Shown here: positions 17,265 to 26,547 of the stretch, in pieces
Layout: the number at the start of each line of letters is the position of its first letter
Numbering within the stretch: position 1 is the stretch's first letter
Source of the DNA: Barnesiella sp. An55
GTDB lineage: Bacteria > Bacteroidota > Bacteroidia > Bacteroidales > Barnesiellaceae
Assembly (NCBI RefSeq): GCF_002161555.1
Contig: NZ_NFHZ01000003.1
Location: 1 to 64,000, forward strand
Direction of reading: 5' to 3'
DNA: 64,000 nt
Notes under the pieces: generated by a model
What the model was told of the DNA's origin: nothing
Seen by the model: the letters and a program-made list of their open reading frames with translations, nothing else
Database searches by the model: none
Position numbers and translations under genes: made by a program

Positions 17265-19415
17265 ATGATGATGAAAAATCGACTCATCCCGGTCGCCCTA
17301 ACGGCCATAGCGATGACCACATTTTCCAGTTGCAAACAAGTTATGAAAATAGAACACCTGCCTTATCCCGAAGCCGAACGCGGCAACGAGACCGACAACT
17401 ACTTCGGGACCGAAGTGCCCGACCCCTACCGTTGGCTCGAAAACGACAGTTCTGAGGCAACGGCCGCTTGGGTGAAGGCCGAAAACGAAGTGACCTTCGA
17501 CTACCTGTCGAAGATTCCCTTCCGCCAAGCCATCAAAGACCGACTGACCGAGTTGTGGAACTATCCCCAAGAGAGTGCCCCCACGAAAAAGGGCGATTGG
17601 CTCTACTTCTCGCGCAACGACGGACTGCAAAACCAGGCCGTCATCTATCGCCGGGCAAGCCAGGGGGCAGAAGCCGAAGTGTTCCTTGACCCCAACCAAC
17701 TGTCCGACGACGGAACCGTAGCCCTGGCCTCCACCTCATTCTCGAAAGACGGCAAATATTTCGCTTTCGCCACCGCGGCTTCGGGTTCGGACTGGGTTGA
17801 GATACACGTCATGGAGACCGAAAGCAAACGCCAGCTCGACGACTGCATCAAGTGGGCCAAATTCTCGGGAGCTACCTGGAGTGCCGACGGCAAAGGATTC
17901 TATTACAGCCGATACGACGAGCCCAAAGATGGCGTGTTTACCTCCAAGAACGAATATCAAAAAGTCTATTATCACCAAGTAGGCACCCCCCAAAGTGCCG
18001 ACCGCCTCGTCTATACCGACCCGAAACACCCGTTGCGCTACTTCTCGGCCTGGGAGAGCGACGACAGCCGCTGGACTTTCATATCGTCGTCGGAGGGAAC
18101 GTCGGGCAGTGAGATACTCTACAAGCGAAACACCGACTCCTCGTTCAACGTGCTGCTCCAGGGATTCACCCACGACTACAGCATCGTCGAGTGCGAGAAC
18201 GACCAGCTCTATGTCATGTCCAACGAGGGGGCCGAGAACTATAACCTCATCAAAATCGACCTCAACGACCCCTCGAAACGCGAGGTGGTGATTGCCGAGA
18301 AAGAGACTCTGCTCGAACGGGTAAGCGCAGCCGGCGGTTGCCTGATGGCCGTCTATCTCGAAGATGCCCAAAACAAGGTTTACCAATACCGCATGGACGG
18401 CTCGCTCATTCGCGAGGTTACCCTGCCGGGCATCGGCACGATCGACGGGTTCAACGGCGAGAAGGAGGATACCCAGCTCTACTACTCGATTACCACCTTC
18501 ACGTCCCCGGCAACCAGCTATTCGTTCGACATCGAGAGCGGAAAATCGACACTCTATCTGCGCCCCGAGGTTGCCTTCAACCCCGACGATTTCACCACCG
18601 AGCAGATATTCTTCACCAGCAAGGACGGCACACGCGTGCCCATGTTTGTCTCGTACAAGAAAGGGCTGAAACTCAACGGTAACAACCCCTGTTACCTCTA
18701 TGGATACGGCGGTTTCCAGATAAACCTCACCCCGTCGTTCAGCCCCTCGTCGATCATGTTTATGGAGCAGGGCGGCATATATGTATTTGTCACACTGCGC
18801 GGAGGCCTCGAGTATGGCGAGAAGTGGCACAAGGCCGGCATGCTCGAGAACAAACAGAACGTATTCGACGACTTCATTTCGGCAGCCAAATACCTCATCG
18901 ATAACCGATATACCTCGTCGAAAAAGCTGGCCATTGCCGGTGGCTCGAACGGCGGTCTGCTTGTGGGTGCCTGCGAGGTACAGCGCCCCGACCTCTTTGC
19001 CGTGTGCCTGCCCAGTGTAGGGGTGATGGACATGCTCCGCTACCACAAATTCACCATTGGTTGGGGATGGGTTGTAGAGTATGGTTCGAGCGACAACCCC
19101 GAGCAGTTTGAATACCTCTATAAATACTCGCCGCTGCACAACATCAAAAAGGGCGAGAAATACCCCGCCACACTTATCACCACCGCCGACCACGACGACC
19201 GGGTAGTACCGGCCCACTCGTTCAAGTTTGCGGCTCAGATGCAATATGCCCAGGCCGGCGATGCCCCCATTCTCATCCGCATCGACTCGAAAGCCGGACA
19301 CGGAGCCGGCAAGCCGGTGTCGAAACGCATCGACGAGGCCACCGATTGCTACGCTTTCCTCTTCCAGAACACCAATACGCCTTATGTTACCGTAGAGCAG
19401 ATGAAAGAGAAATAA
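17265..19415 (+). CDS. Prolyl oligopeptidase family serine peptidase (S9A), lipoprotein
   Basis: Cleaves short proline-containing peptides after Pro. The 716-aa protein begins with a lipoprotein-like signal ending in FSSC (Cys 23), so it is probably tethered in the periplasm or outer membrane. It then shows the PDPYRWLEN motif, a seven-bladed propeller region and a C-terminal alpha/beta hydrolase domain. The catalytic triad is visible: S561 in GGSNGG, the Asp in DHDDR (642-646) and H679 in GHGAGK. It is a single-gene unit with a strong terminator. Confidence 0.93.
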   Translation: MMMKNRLIPVALTAIAMTTFSSCKQVMKIEHLPYPEAERGNETDNYFGTEVPDPYRWLENDSSEATAAWVKAENEVTFDYLSKIPFRQAIKDRLTELWNYPQESAPTKKGDWLYFSRNDGLQNQAVIYRRASQGAEAEVFLDPNQLSDDGTVALASTSFSKDGKYFAFATAASGSDWVEIHVMETESKRQLDDCIKWAKFSGATWSADGKGFYYSRYDEPKDGVFTSKNEYQKVYYHQVGTPQSADRLVYTDPKHPLRYFSAWESDDSRWTFISSSEGTSGSEILYKRNTDSSFNVLLQGFTHDYSIVECENDQLYVMSNEGAENYNLIKIDLNDPSKREVVIAEKETLLERVSAAGGCLMAVYLEDAQNKVYQYRMDGSLIREVTLPGIGTIDGFNGEKEDTQLYYSITTFTSPATSYSFDIESGKSTLYLRPEVAFNPDDFTTEQIFFTSKDGTRVPMFVSYKKGLKLNGNNPCYLYGYGGFQINLTPSFSPSSIMFMEQGGIYVFVTLRGGLEYGEKWHKAGMLENKQNVFDDFISAAKYLIDNRYTSSKKLAIAGGSNGGLLVGACEVQRPDLFAVCLPSVGVMDMLRYHKFTIGWGWVVEYGSSDNPEQFEYLYKYSPLHNIKKGEKYPATLITTADHDDRVVPAHSFKFAAQMQYAQAGDAPILIRIDSKAGHGAGKPVSKRIDEATDCYAFLFQNTNTPYVTVEQMKEK

Positions 19416-19440
19416 AAAAACAGATACTAACCTAATGACG

Positions 19441-19472
19441 AAACGGGTTCGGCAACTGTGCCGAACCCGTTT
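19441..19472 (+). terminator. Terminator after the prolyl oligopeptidase gene
   Basis: Perfect 14-bp arms (19441-19454 and 19459-19472) containing ACGGGTTCGGCA surround a 4-base loop. A T-rich run (TTTTCGTTTTAT) follows. Confidence 0.9.
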
Positions 19473-19580
19473 TCGTTTTATCACCCCTACCCCTTTTAAG
19501 AGAAAAAATCTTTTCCATTCGTTTTTTCTGAACCTTTTCACGGGCCGTTTGTTCTTACTGTACAAAAACAAATTGCCACT

Positions 19581-20156
19581 ATGAAATCGATTCAAGGAAC
19601 CCTAACCGAACAAAACCTGCTCAAAGCCTTTGCCGGCGAGTCGCAGGCCCGCAACCGATATACACTCTTTGCCCGCAAGGCCAAAGAAGAGGGATATGAA
19701 CAGATAAGCGCCGTCTTTGCCGAAACGGCCGAACAGGAGTTGGCCCACGCCACCCGTTTCTTCAAGTTTCTGCAGGGGGGCATGGTCTCGATTACTGCCG
19801 AATACCCGGCCGGACGCATAGGTACCACGGCCGAAAATCTGCTCGAAGCAGCTGAGGGCGAACGCCTCGAATGGAGCGACCTCTACAACGACTTCGAGCA
19901 GGTGGCTACCGACGAAGGTTTCAAGGATGTGGCTACTGCCTTCAAGATGATTGCACAGGTCGAGAACTTCCACGAATGGCGTTACCGCAAATTGCTCGAG
20001 CGGCTCAACGACGACACCCTCTTCAAACGCAATACTCCTATCCGCTGGCAATGCCGCAACTGTGGCTACATCTACGAAGGTACCGTGGCCCCGGCCCGAT
20101 GCCCGGCCTGTCTCGAACCGCGCGCCTTCTTCGAACCCGCCCGAGAGAACTATTAA
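19581..20156 (+). CDS. rbr: Rubrerythrin
   Basis: A non-haem di-iron peroxidase that reduces hydrogen peroxide in anaerobes. The 191-aa protein has a ferritin-like four-helix domain with the metal-binding ExxH pairs (ETAEQELAHATR and VENFHEWRY). A C-terminal rubredoxin domain has CRNCGYIYEG and CPACLEP, giving four Fe-binding cysteines. It is a single gene with a hairpin terminator. Its presence fits an anaerobic lifestyle. Confidence 0.95.
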   Translation: MKSIQGTLTEQNLLKAFAGESQARNRYTLFARKAKEEGYEQISAVFAETAEQELAHATRFFKFLQGGMVSITAEYPAGRIGTTAENLLEAAEGERLEWSDLYNDFEQVATDEGFKDVATAFKMIAQVENFHEWRYRKLLERLNDDTLFKRNTPIRWQCRNCGYIYEGTVAPARCPACLEPRAFFEPARENY

Positions 20157-20195
20157 CTGCACCGAAACAAAACTACCTATCTTTTCATACGACCC

Positions 20196-20243
20196 TACCC
20201 GTGGCTCGCGATCTCCCCTTCGCCCGTCACGGGTACTTTTTTT
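20196..20243 (+). terminator. Terminator after rubrerythrin
   Basis: Arms TACCCGTG (20196-20203) and CACGGGTA (20228-20235) are followed by eight T residues within about 10 bp. The loop of 24 bases is long, but the T tract makes termination likely. Confidence 0.65.
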
Positions 20244-20275
20244 GGGGGGAGGAAAGGTTCTCCACGAACAGAAGG

Positions 20276-21559
20276 CTATCGTCTCAAAGCCGAGCGTGAA
20301 AGCAACTTGTGCCCGATGCGGCAATAGAGACACTTGTGAGCCTGACAATACTCGTTGTTGAGTTGTATCACCGCCTGGCTCTCGAGAGCATTGGTCACCC
20401 CTATACCCATGGCGGCAAAGCGACGCACAATCGAGTTATTCTCGGGACGCAACGACTCGAGCAGACTCAGCGCCCGGTCGGTCATCGCCTCGTTACCGGT
20501 AGAAACGCCACAGGCATAGAGCAAGGGTGCCACGGCATTGATGAGCACGATATCGACAGCCCCCTCGCCCAACACCGCATGCGACTCGGGCGAAGTGTGT
20601 CCAAAAAGATAATGCGTGGTCCAGTAGCCCGAAAGCTCGACCTTGAAAATAACCCGAAGCTCCTCGTCGTTACCCGCCTCGCAAATGCGCGAAAAGAGGT
20701 TGAAACCCCGGTGTATGTATTGTGCCAGCATGGCGATGCGCCGGTGAGGGAAATTGGCCGGTCGCAGTCTGAAGAATTTCCAGCTGTCGAGATTGATGGG
20801 CGTGAGCCCGAATTTGTTTCGCAAGAAGGCATACTCGCTCGTCAACCGGGCATAATAGTCGTCGCCCGCACATACCCCCTCGACCAGCAGCCCGGCCTGT
20901 CCGAAGAGGAAAGCCTCGACCTGCGACAGCGAGTCGGCATGTTTCTGCATGAAACGCAACGGCAGACTGCGGGCCAACCGCTCGAAAGCGTCGCCGTTGA
21001 TACCGAAACCCAAGCTGCGGGCTACCACCACATAGCACACCTCCTCCCAACTACCCCGATAGAGCGACAGCCAGTCGTGCAACCGCTGAGCTTTGGCCTG
21101 TAGCCGCTCCACGGCCAGCGACGAAATCCAGTCGGCCAGCAAAACCGGGTCGAAATCGCCTATGAAACGGGCACACGACTGGTGGGGCGAGTGGGCAACC
21201 AGCGACTCGTAATCGGCCCGAAACGTGGGCGAACAGGCAAGAACCAGTGTAGGAATCTCCTCGCCGTTGGTGCGATAGACCGGGGTGTCGGCCACCTCGA
21301 CCACATGCAATACCACCGAGTCGTAGGCCGGGTCGAGGTGATGGTTGTGTCGTCGCCAGTCCGAGGCACGCCGGTGAATCTCCACATTACCGGCCCACAC
21401 ACAGCCATCGACCCCGATTTTGGCGTTGAAAAAATCGGGACCCGAATCGGTATTCAACCGACCCACGTCAATAACCCGCACCTTGCGCCCATCGACCGTA
21501 GTCAGGTGCGACGCATCGAACAGCCGGTGCTGCCACACATATTGCATGAGTTTCTCCAT
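20276..21559 (-). CDS. DUF2851 family protein
   Basis: A 427-aa cytoplasmic protein matching DUF2851, a family nearly restricted to Bacteroidota. Conserved features are the start LMQYVWQHRLFD, the central VIDVGRLNTDSGPDFFNAKI, AGNVEIHRRASDW and HNHHLDPAYDSVVLHVV. The C-terminus has four cysteines (CQAHKCLYCRIG). The many His and Asp residues and Cys pair hint at metal binding, but no function is established. It lies alone on the minus strand, divergent from dapB. Confidence 0.82.
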   Translation of the reverse strand: MEKLMQYVWQHRLFDASHLTTVDGRKVRVIDVGRLNTDSGPDFFNAKIGVDGCVWAGNVEIHRRASDWRRHNHHLDPAYDSVVLHVVEVADTPVYRTNGEEIPTLVLACSPTFRADYESLVAHSPHQSCARFIGDFDPVLLADWISSLAVERLQAKAQRLHDWLSLYRGSWEEVCYVVVARSLGFGINGDAFERLARSLPLRFMQKHADSLSQVEAFLFGQAGLLVEGVCAGDDYYARLTSEYAFLRNKFGLTPINLDSWKFFRLRPANFPHRRIAMLAQYIHRGFNLFSRICEAGNDEELRVIFKVELSGYWTTHYLFGHTSPESHAVLGEGAVDIVLINAVAPLLYACGVSTGNEAMTDRALSLLESLRPENNSIVRRFAAMGIGVTNALESQAVIQLNNEYCQAHKCLYCRIGHKLLSRSALRR

Positions 21560-21772
21560 ACAGACTTTTCTATCGTGTGTTTTTCACTCTCTCTATTCCT
21601 TTCGAGAAGGTGATAGTTCGACACGAATAAAAACCTAAAACTTTGTTTTTATCTGCCTTTGCGCTCACCATTCTCTATCTTTTATTATCTTTGTCTCTGC
21701 ATATATGCAAATTAAACCAACCTTGTTGAATAAATCGGTACAAACCGAGATGTTTTGTAACAGAAGTTTGAT

Positions 21773-22492
21773 ATGAAAATAGCACTTATCGGATACGGAA
21801 AAATGGGACACGCCATCGAAGAGATAGCCCTGTCCCGCGGTCATGAAATTGTATGTCACATCGACAAAGACAACCAGGAAGATTTTGACTCGCCTCAATT
21901 CAAGAGCGCCGATGTGGCCATTGAATTCACGGCACCCAGTGTGGCTGTGGGCAACTACCGCCGGGCCTTTGCCGCCGGCATACCCGTCGTGTCGGGGACC
22001 ACGGGCTGGCTCGAGCATCTGCCCGAGGTAAAAGAGGCCTGCGAGCATGGACAGACTTTCTTCTACGCCTCCAACTTCAGCCTGGGTGTGAACATCTTCT
22101 TTGCCGTCAACAAATACCTGGCAAGCATCATGAACCACTTCCCCCAATACTCGGTGAGCCTCGAAGAGATTCACCACATACACAAACTCGACCACCCCAG
22201 CGGCACTGCCATCACGCTGGCCGAGGATATCATCTCTCAACTCGACTCGAAAAATTCGTGGACCGAAAATCTGCCCGCCCCGGCCGATGCCATTCCCATC
22301 GTAGCCCGTCGCGAAGGCGAGGTGCCCGGTACCCACTCCATCACCTACGACAGCCCGGTCGATTCGATTCGCATCACCCACGAGGCCAAGAGCCGCAAAG
22401 GGTTTGCCCTGGGAGCCGTCATCGCCGCCGAGTTTACCGTAGGCAAGAAAGGTTTTCTCACCATGCAAGATCTCTTCTCGTTCCTCAAATAA
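21773..22492 (+). CDS. dapB: 4-hydroxy-tetrahydrodipicolinate reductase
   Basis: NAD(P)H-dependent step of the lysine and meso-diaminopimelate pathway. The 239-aa protein has the Rossmann start MKIALIGYGKMGHAIE and the substrate motif HHIHKLDHPSGTA, with the catalytic His and Lys. It leads a plus-strand operon: dapB, lepB, a second lepB homologue and a WbqC-family gene, with gaps of 9 and 3 bp and a 4-bp overlap. A TATCTTTG element at 21686-21693 may be its promoter. Confidence 0.95.
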   Translation: MKIALIGYGKMGHAIEEIALSRGHEIVCHIDKDNQEDFDSPQFKSADVAIEFTAPSVAVGNYRRAFAAGIPVVSGTTGWLEHLPEVKEACEHGQTFFYASNFSLGVNIFFAVNKYLASIMNHFPQYSVSLEEIHHIHKLDHPSGTAITLAEDIISQLDSKNSWTENLPAPADAIPIVARREGEVPGTHSITYDSPVDSIRITHEAKSRKGFALGAVIAAEFTVGKKGFLTMQDLFSFLK

Positions 22493-22501
22493 CCCCCTGT
22501 C

Positions 22502-23950
22502 ATGGATCAAAAAGCGCCTTCGAAATATAGCCTTGCCGAACGGCTTAAAAAGGTCAAAAAGACCCGCTGGATACGATTCTCGATCGTAGCCCTCATCTAT
22601 ATCGGCTGGACCATCTGGCTCAACAACTACTATGTGCTGTTCGGGCTCCTGCTCCTCATCGACATCTACCTCACCCAGTACATCCCCTGGGGCTGGTGGA
22701 AGACGAGCAAAAACCGCACCGTGCGCACCGTCATGGAGTGGGTCGATGCCATTGTCTATGCCCTGGTATTGGTCTATTTCATCTTCATCTTCATCTTCCA
22801 GAACTACCAGATACCCTCCTCGTCGCTCGAGAAGTCGATGCTGGTAGGCGACTATCTGCTGGTGAGCAAGATGAGCTACGGTCCCCGCGTGCCCAACACT
22901 CCGCTGCACTTCCCTCTGGCCCAGCACACCCTGCCCATACTCAATACGAAATCGTATATCGAGTGGCCGCAGTGGGCCTACCACCGGCTCAAGGGTTTCG
23001 GCAAGGTCGAGCGCAACGACATCGTGGTGTTTAACTTCCCGGCCGGCGATACCGTGGCTACCAAGCAACCCAACCCCGACTATTACACCCTCTGCTTCTA
23101 CGACGGGCGCGAAGCCGTCAATCGCAACAAGGCGCTCTATGGCGACATCATTTACCGCCCCGTAGATCGTCGCGAGAACTATGTGAAACGTTGTGTGGGT
23201 CTGCCCGGCGATACCTTCAGCATTGTCAAAAACGATATCTATATCGACGGTGTGAAGCAGCCCCGCCCCAAACACATGCAGCTCAACTACCTGGTAAAGA
23301 CCAACGGTCGTTACCTCGAAAACAGAGACTTCGAGAAGTGGGGTATCAGTGTCGATGACCGTGTACCCCTCGACATATCGAGTGTCAACGCCCGCATGAA
23401 CCTCACCAGTTGGGGCATCACCCCCAACCCCGACGGCAGCATGAACCCCGTCTATGAACTCCCCCTGACGCAGGCCATGATCGAGGAGATGAAGAAAGAC
23501 TCGTCGATCGAGCAGATAGTTGAAGAGCCCGGATTCCTGGGCGGACAGACCTACCCGCTGGTAGCCTCGAACACCTGGACCCGCTCGGACTACGGCCCCG
23601 TGTGGATTCCCAAGAAGGGTGCCACCCTCAAACTCACCCTCGAAAACCTGCCCATCTACGAGCGGCCCATTGTTGCTTATGAGCACAACACCCTGCAAGT
23701 GAAGGATGGAAAAATCTATATCAACGGCCAGGAGACCGACTCCTACACCTTCAAGATGGACTACTACATGATGCTGGGCGACAACCGCGACAAGTCGGCC
23801 GACAGCCGCTACTGGGGCTTTGTACCCGAAGACCACATCGTGGGCAAACCTATGTTTGTATTCCTCTCGCTCGACAAGGACAAAGGTCTGTTCAGCGGAA
23901 AAATCCGCTTCAACCGCATGTTCCGGTCGGTCGATAGCCTCGTCAACTAA
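22502..23950 (+). CDS. lepB: Signal peptidase I (active)
   Basis: Membrane-bound serine/lysine peptidase that removes signal peptides from exported proteins. The 482-aa protein is larger than usual, with three predicted membrane segments before residue 101 and long inserts in the periplasmic domain. The catalytic Ser is S108 in PSSSLEKS, and the general-base Lys is K229 in VKRCVGLPGD. Box E, GDNRDKSADSRYWG, is intact near the C-terminus. It is co-transcribed with a second homologue that has lost both catalytic residues. Confidence 0.93.
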   Translation: MDQKAPSKYSLAERLKKVKKTRWIRFSIVALIYIGWTIWLNNYYVLFGLLLLIDIYLTQYIPWGWWKTSKNRTVRTVMEWVDAIVYALVLVYFIFIFIFQNYQIPSSSLEKSMLVGDYLLVSKMSYGPRVPNTPLHFPLAQHTLPILNTKSYIEWPQWAYHRLKGFGKVERNDIVVFNFPAGDTVATKQPNPDYYTLCFYDGREAVNRNKALYGDIIYRPVDRRENYVKRCVGLPGDTFSIVKNDIYIDGVKQPRPKHMQLNYLVKTNGRYLENRDFEKWGISVDDRVPLDISSVNARMNLTSWGITPNPDGSMNPVYELPLTQAMIEEMKKDSSIEQIVEEPGFLGGQTYPLVASNTWTRSDYGPVWIPKKGATLKLTLENLPIYERPIVAYEHNTLQVKDGKIYINGQETDSYTFKMDYYMMLGDNRDKSADSRYWGFVPEDHIVGKPMFVFLSLDKDKGLFSGKIRFNRMFRSVDSLVN

Positions 23951-23953
23951 ACG

Positions 23954-24847
23954 ATGAAAAGAGAGACCATACGCACGATTCTCATCACGGTAATCGTCAT
24001 TATCGCGGTGGTGTGGTCCATTCGCTTTTTCGTGGCCGAACCCTACTGCGTAGCCCCCGGACAGATGGAGAACAGCCTCTTGCCGGGCGACCGCCTGTGG
24101 GTCGATAAGTGGTCGTTCCGCTGGGGCAACCGCACCCCGGCCCATCGCGACCTGCTGGTCTTTGCCTTGCCCTCGCTTTACCAAACCCAATCGTCCGTTA
24201 CCGAGGTGGCCATGGCCCGCTGCATCGGGCTACCCGGCGACACCATCCGCAGCACCGGCAACCGACTGTATATCAACCGACGGGCCGTGGCACAGCCACC
24301 CCTCATTCTCGAGGCCTACCTCTCGCCCGACTCGATGAAAAACACCGTCAACCGCATCCTGCGACACGACGGAGCAACCTTTGTCGAGCAAGGAAAAGTG
24401 GGCGACAACCGGCTGCTCTTCCTCTCGCGCTACGCCTACGAGAAGGTGCGCCACGAATTGGCACCCGACTCGCTGCTCTACCCGGTATTCCTCAATCGCG
24501 ACAGCTACGAGATAGAACTCCCCTCCCGGGGAAAATCGATACAGGTCACCCCCCAGAACGCCGAGTGGCTGGCCCGACTCCTCACCCAATACGAGAACCT
24601 GCCTGTCACCTGCCGCAACGGGAAAATCTATGAGAACAACCGCGAAGTGACCCGCTGCCGGCTCTCGCAAGACTACTACTGGGTCATCGGCGACAACCGG
24701 GCCGGCCTGGCCGACTCTCGCACCTTCGGCCCCCTGCCCCACTCCCTGCTTATCGGTAGAGGGCTGTGGATAGGCTACTCGAGAGACCCGCAAAAACCAT
24801 TCTGGCAATCGTTCCGCACCGACCGTTTTTTCAAGAAACCGCTATGA
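23954..24847 (+). CDS. Signal peptidase I homologue lacking the catalytic dyad
   Basis: A 297-aa S26-family protein with one N-terminal membrane segment (about 8-28). The box holding the nucleophile reads APGQMENSLLPGD, so Gln 37 takes the place of the catalytic Ser. The box holding the general base reads MARCIGLPGD, so Ala 88 takes the place of the Lys. The structural boxes around them, including GDNRAGLADSRTFG (246-259), are well kept. It should therefore fold as a signal peptidase but be unable to cleave. It follows lepB by 3 bp and overlaps the next gene by 4 bp. It may be a partner or regulator of the active enzyme, or a substrate-binding protein. Confidence 0.88.
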   Translation: MKRETIRTILITVIVIIAVVWSIRFFVAEPYCVAPGQMENSLLPGDRLWVDKWSFRWGNRTPAHRDLLVFALPSLYQTQSSVTEVAMARCIGLPGDTIRSTGNRLYINRRAVAQPPLILEAYLSPDSMKNTVNRILRHDGATFVEQGKVGDNRLLFLSRYAYEKVRHELAPDSLLYPVFLNRDSYEIELPSRGKSIQVTPQNAEWLARLLTQYENLPVTCRNGKIYENNREVTRCRLSQDYYWVIGDNRAGLADSRTFGPLPHSLLIGRGLWIGYSRDPQKPFWQSFRTDRFFKKPL

Positions 24848-25470
24848 CCACAGTCTATCTCTCTACTGCCTACTTCGCTCCGGTATCCTACTACATGGCG
24901 ATGCTCGCCTACGACCGCGTAGTCGTCGAGCAGTGGTGCAACTACACCAAACAGACCTACCGCAACCGCTGCCACATTGCCGGTGCCAACGGAATCCTGT
25001 CGCTCTCGGTGCCTGTGGTCAAGCCCGATACCCTCAAGTGCCCCACCCGCGACATACGCATCTCCGACCACGGGGAGTGGCGCCACCTGCACTGGAACGC
25101 CATTGCCTCGGCCTATGGCTCGTCGCCCTTCTTCGAGTACTACCAGGACGATATACGACCCTTCTTCGAGAAGCGATACACCTTTCTGCTCGACTTCAAC
25201 GAAGCGATTCGGCAGATCCTCTGCGATCTCATCGGCATCGCCCCGCACGTGGAATATACCACCCGGTATGCCCAACCCGCTCCCGGCGAAACCGACCTGC
25301 GCGAAGCCATCCACCCCAAACGGAATATCGCCGAAACCATACCCTCGATGCACCTCAAGCCCTACTATCAGGTATTTGCCCCCAAATACGGATTCCTGCC
25401 CGACCTGAGCATACTCGACCTCCTGATGAACATGGGCCCCGAGTCGATACTTATCCTCAAAGAATCATAA
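24844..25470 (+). CDS. WbqC family protein
   Basis: A 208-aa protein with the WbqC pattern: start TTVYLSTAYFAPVSYYMAML, then EQWCNYTKQTYRNRCHI, ILSLSVPV and the HLHWNAIASAYGSSPFFEYY segment. WbqC proteins occur in O-antigen and glycolipid loci and are suspected acyl- or amino-transfer enzymes; none of this is proven. I started at the ATG at 24844, which overlaps the preceding stop (ATGA). Its place in a lep operon suggests a link to envelope biogenesis. Confidence 0.85.
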   Translation: MTTVYLSTAYFAPVSYYMAMLAYDRVVVEQWCNYTKQTYRNRCHIAGANGILSLSVPVVKPDTLKCPTRDIRISDHGEWRHLHWNAIASAYGSSPFFEYYQDDIRPFFEKRYTFLLDFNEAIRQILCDLIGIAPHVEYTTRYAQPAPGETDLREAIHPKRNIAETIPSMHLKPYYQVFAPKYGFLPDLSILDLLMNMGPESILILKES

Positions 25471-25621
25471 GAATTACTCCTTAAAGAGTTCATTATCGGC
25501 TATATTTCTTATCTTTGCCCCTAAATACAAAATAGGCTGCCCATCCGCCCTACCACACCTCTTGTGCAATCGTGACAGAAAAGCAGCACTATCTTGGCTC
25601 CATCAAATAGTTAACATTCAC

Positions 25622-26524
25622 ATGAGCAGCTACAAATATGCCGAAAATCTGAAAGAGACGGTCAAGAAACTATCCGATTTCCTTTCGCTCGAAGAGTTGC
25701 ACCACCAGAGTTGCAAGGGAGAGATGCTCCCTTCGGGAAAACAACTGCAAGAGCTCATCGCCCTCTGTCGCTCGCTCATCTTCCCCGGGTTCTACGGCTC
25801 TCCCGACGTGAGCGACAAGAACCTGCTCTACCACACCGGTATCAACACCGAGAAACTGTTTGACCTGCTCGTGCAGCAAATCACGGCCGGGCTTCTGTTT
25901 GCATCCAACGACCCGCTCGTACATACCGATCCCAAAATCATCGAAGAGCTGGCCGAACAGAAGGCGGTCGATTTCATATCCTATCTGCCCGAAATGCGGC
26001 GCATACTCTCGACCGACGTCACCGCCATGTACAACGGCGACCCCGCTGCACAGAGCAAAGCCGAGGTTATCTTGTGCTATCCCGCCATACGGGCCATCTG
26101 CAACTATCGCATCGCCCACAAACTGCTCTCGCTGGGCGTGCCCCTCATTCCCCGCATCATCACCGAGATGGCCCACTCCGAGACAGGTATCGACATACAC
26201 CCCGCCGCCACCATAGGCGAATACTTTGCCATCGACCACGGCACCGGCGTAGTCATTGGAGCCACCTCGATCATAGGCAACCGGGTGAAACTCTACCAGG
26301 GTGTCACGCTGGGTGCCCGCAGCTTCCCCCTCGACGAGAACAACAACCCCATCAAGGGAATCGCCCGCCACCCCATCATCGAAGACGATGTAATCATCTA
26401 CTCCAACGCTACCATACTGGGGCGCATTACCATCGGCAAGGGGGCCGTCATAGGCGGTAACATCTGGGTAACCGAGAATGTAGCCCCCGGCGAACGCCTT
26501 GTACAAGCCAAAGCAAAACAGTAA
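25622..26524 (+). CDS. Serine O-acetyltransferase
   Basis: Makes O-acetylserine from serine and acetyl-CoA, the entry to cysteine synthesis. The 300-aa protein is the longer EpsC/SAT type. It has an alpha-helical N-terminal domain to about residue 175, then left-handed beta-helix hexapeptide repeats (IHPAATIGEYFAIDHGTGVVIG, YQGVTLGA, IIYSNATILGRITIG). The Asp-His of IDHGTG is the expected catalytic pair. I chose the ATG at 25622; a further in-frame ATG at 25562 precedes it. A TATCTTTG element lies at 25510-25517. Confidence 0.9.
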   Translation: MSSYKYAENLKETVKKLSDFLSLEELHHQSCKGEMLPSGKQLQELIALCRSLIFPGFYGSPDVSDKNLLYHTGINTEKLFDLLVQQITAGLLFASNDPLVHTDPKIIEELAEQKAVDFISYLPEMRRILSTDVTAMYNGDPAAQSKAEVILCYPAIRAICNYRIAHKLLSLGVPLIPRIITEMAHSETGIDIHPAATIGEYFAIDHGTGVVIGATSIIGNRVKLYQGVTLGARSFPLDENNNPIKGIARHPIIEDDVIIYSNATILGRITIGKGAVIGGNIWVTENVAPGERLVQAKAKQ

Positions 26525-26547
26525 AAAACCTACAATACACACGCGTC

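Noticed and set aside
17736-19595. 619-codon minus-strand open frame opposite the prolyl oligopeptidase
   Set aside because: It crosses the strong terminator and is antisense to a gene with an intact catalytic triad.
21665-24190. Very long open frame on the minus strand opposite dapB and lepB
   Set aside because: It lies antisense to well-recognised genes, shows no domain pattern and is low-complexity. It is an artefact of the codon bias of the true plus-strand genes.
23954-24847. Reading the second lepB homologue as a normal active signal peptidase
   Set aside because: The codons at the Ser and Lys positions clearly give Gln (cag) and Ala (gcc), so ordinary catalytic activity is not supported.
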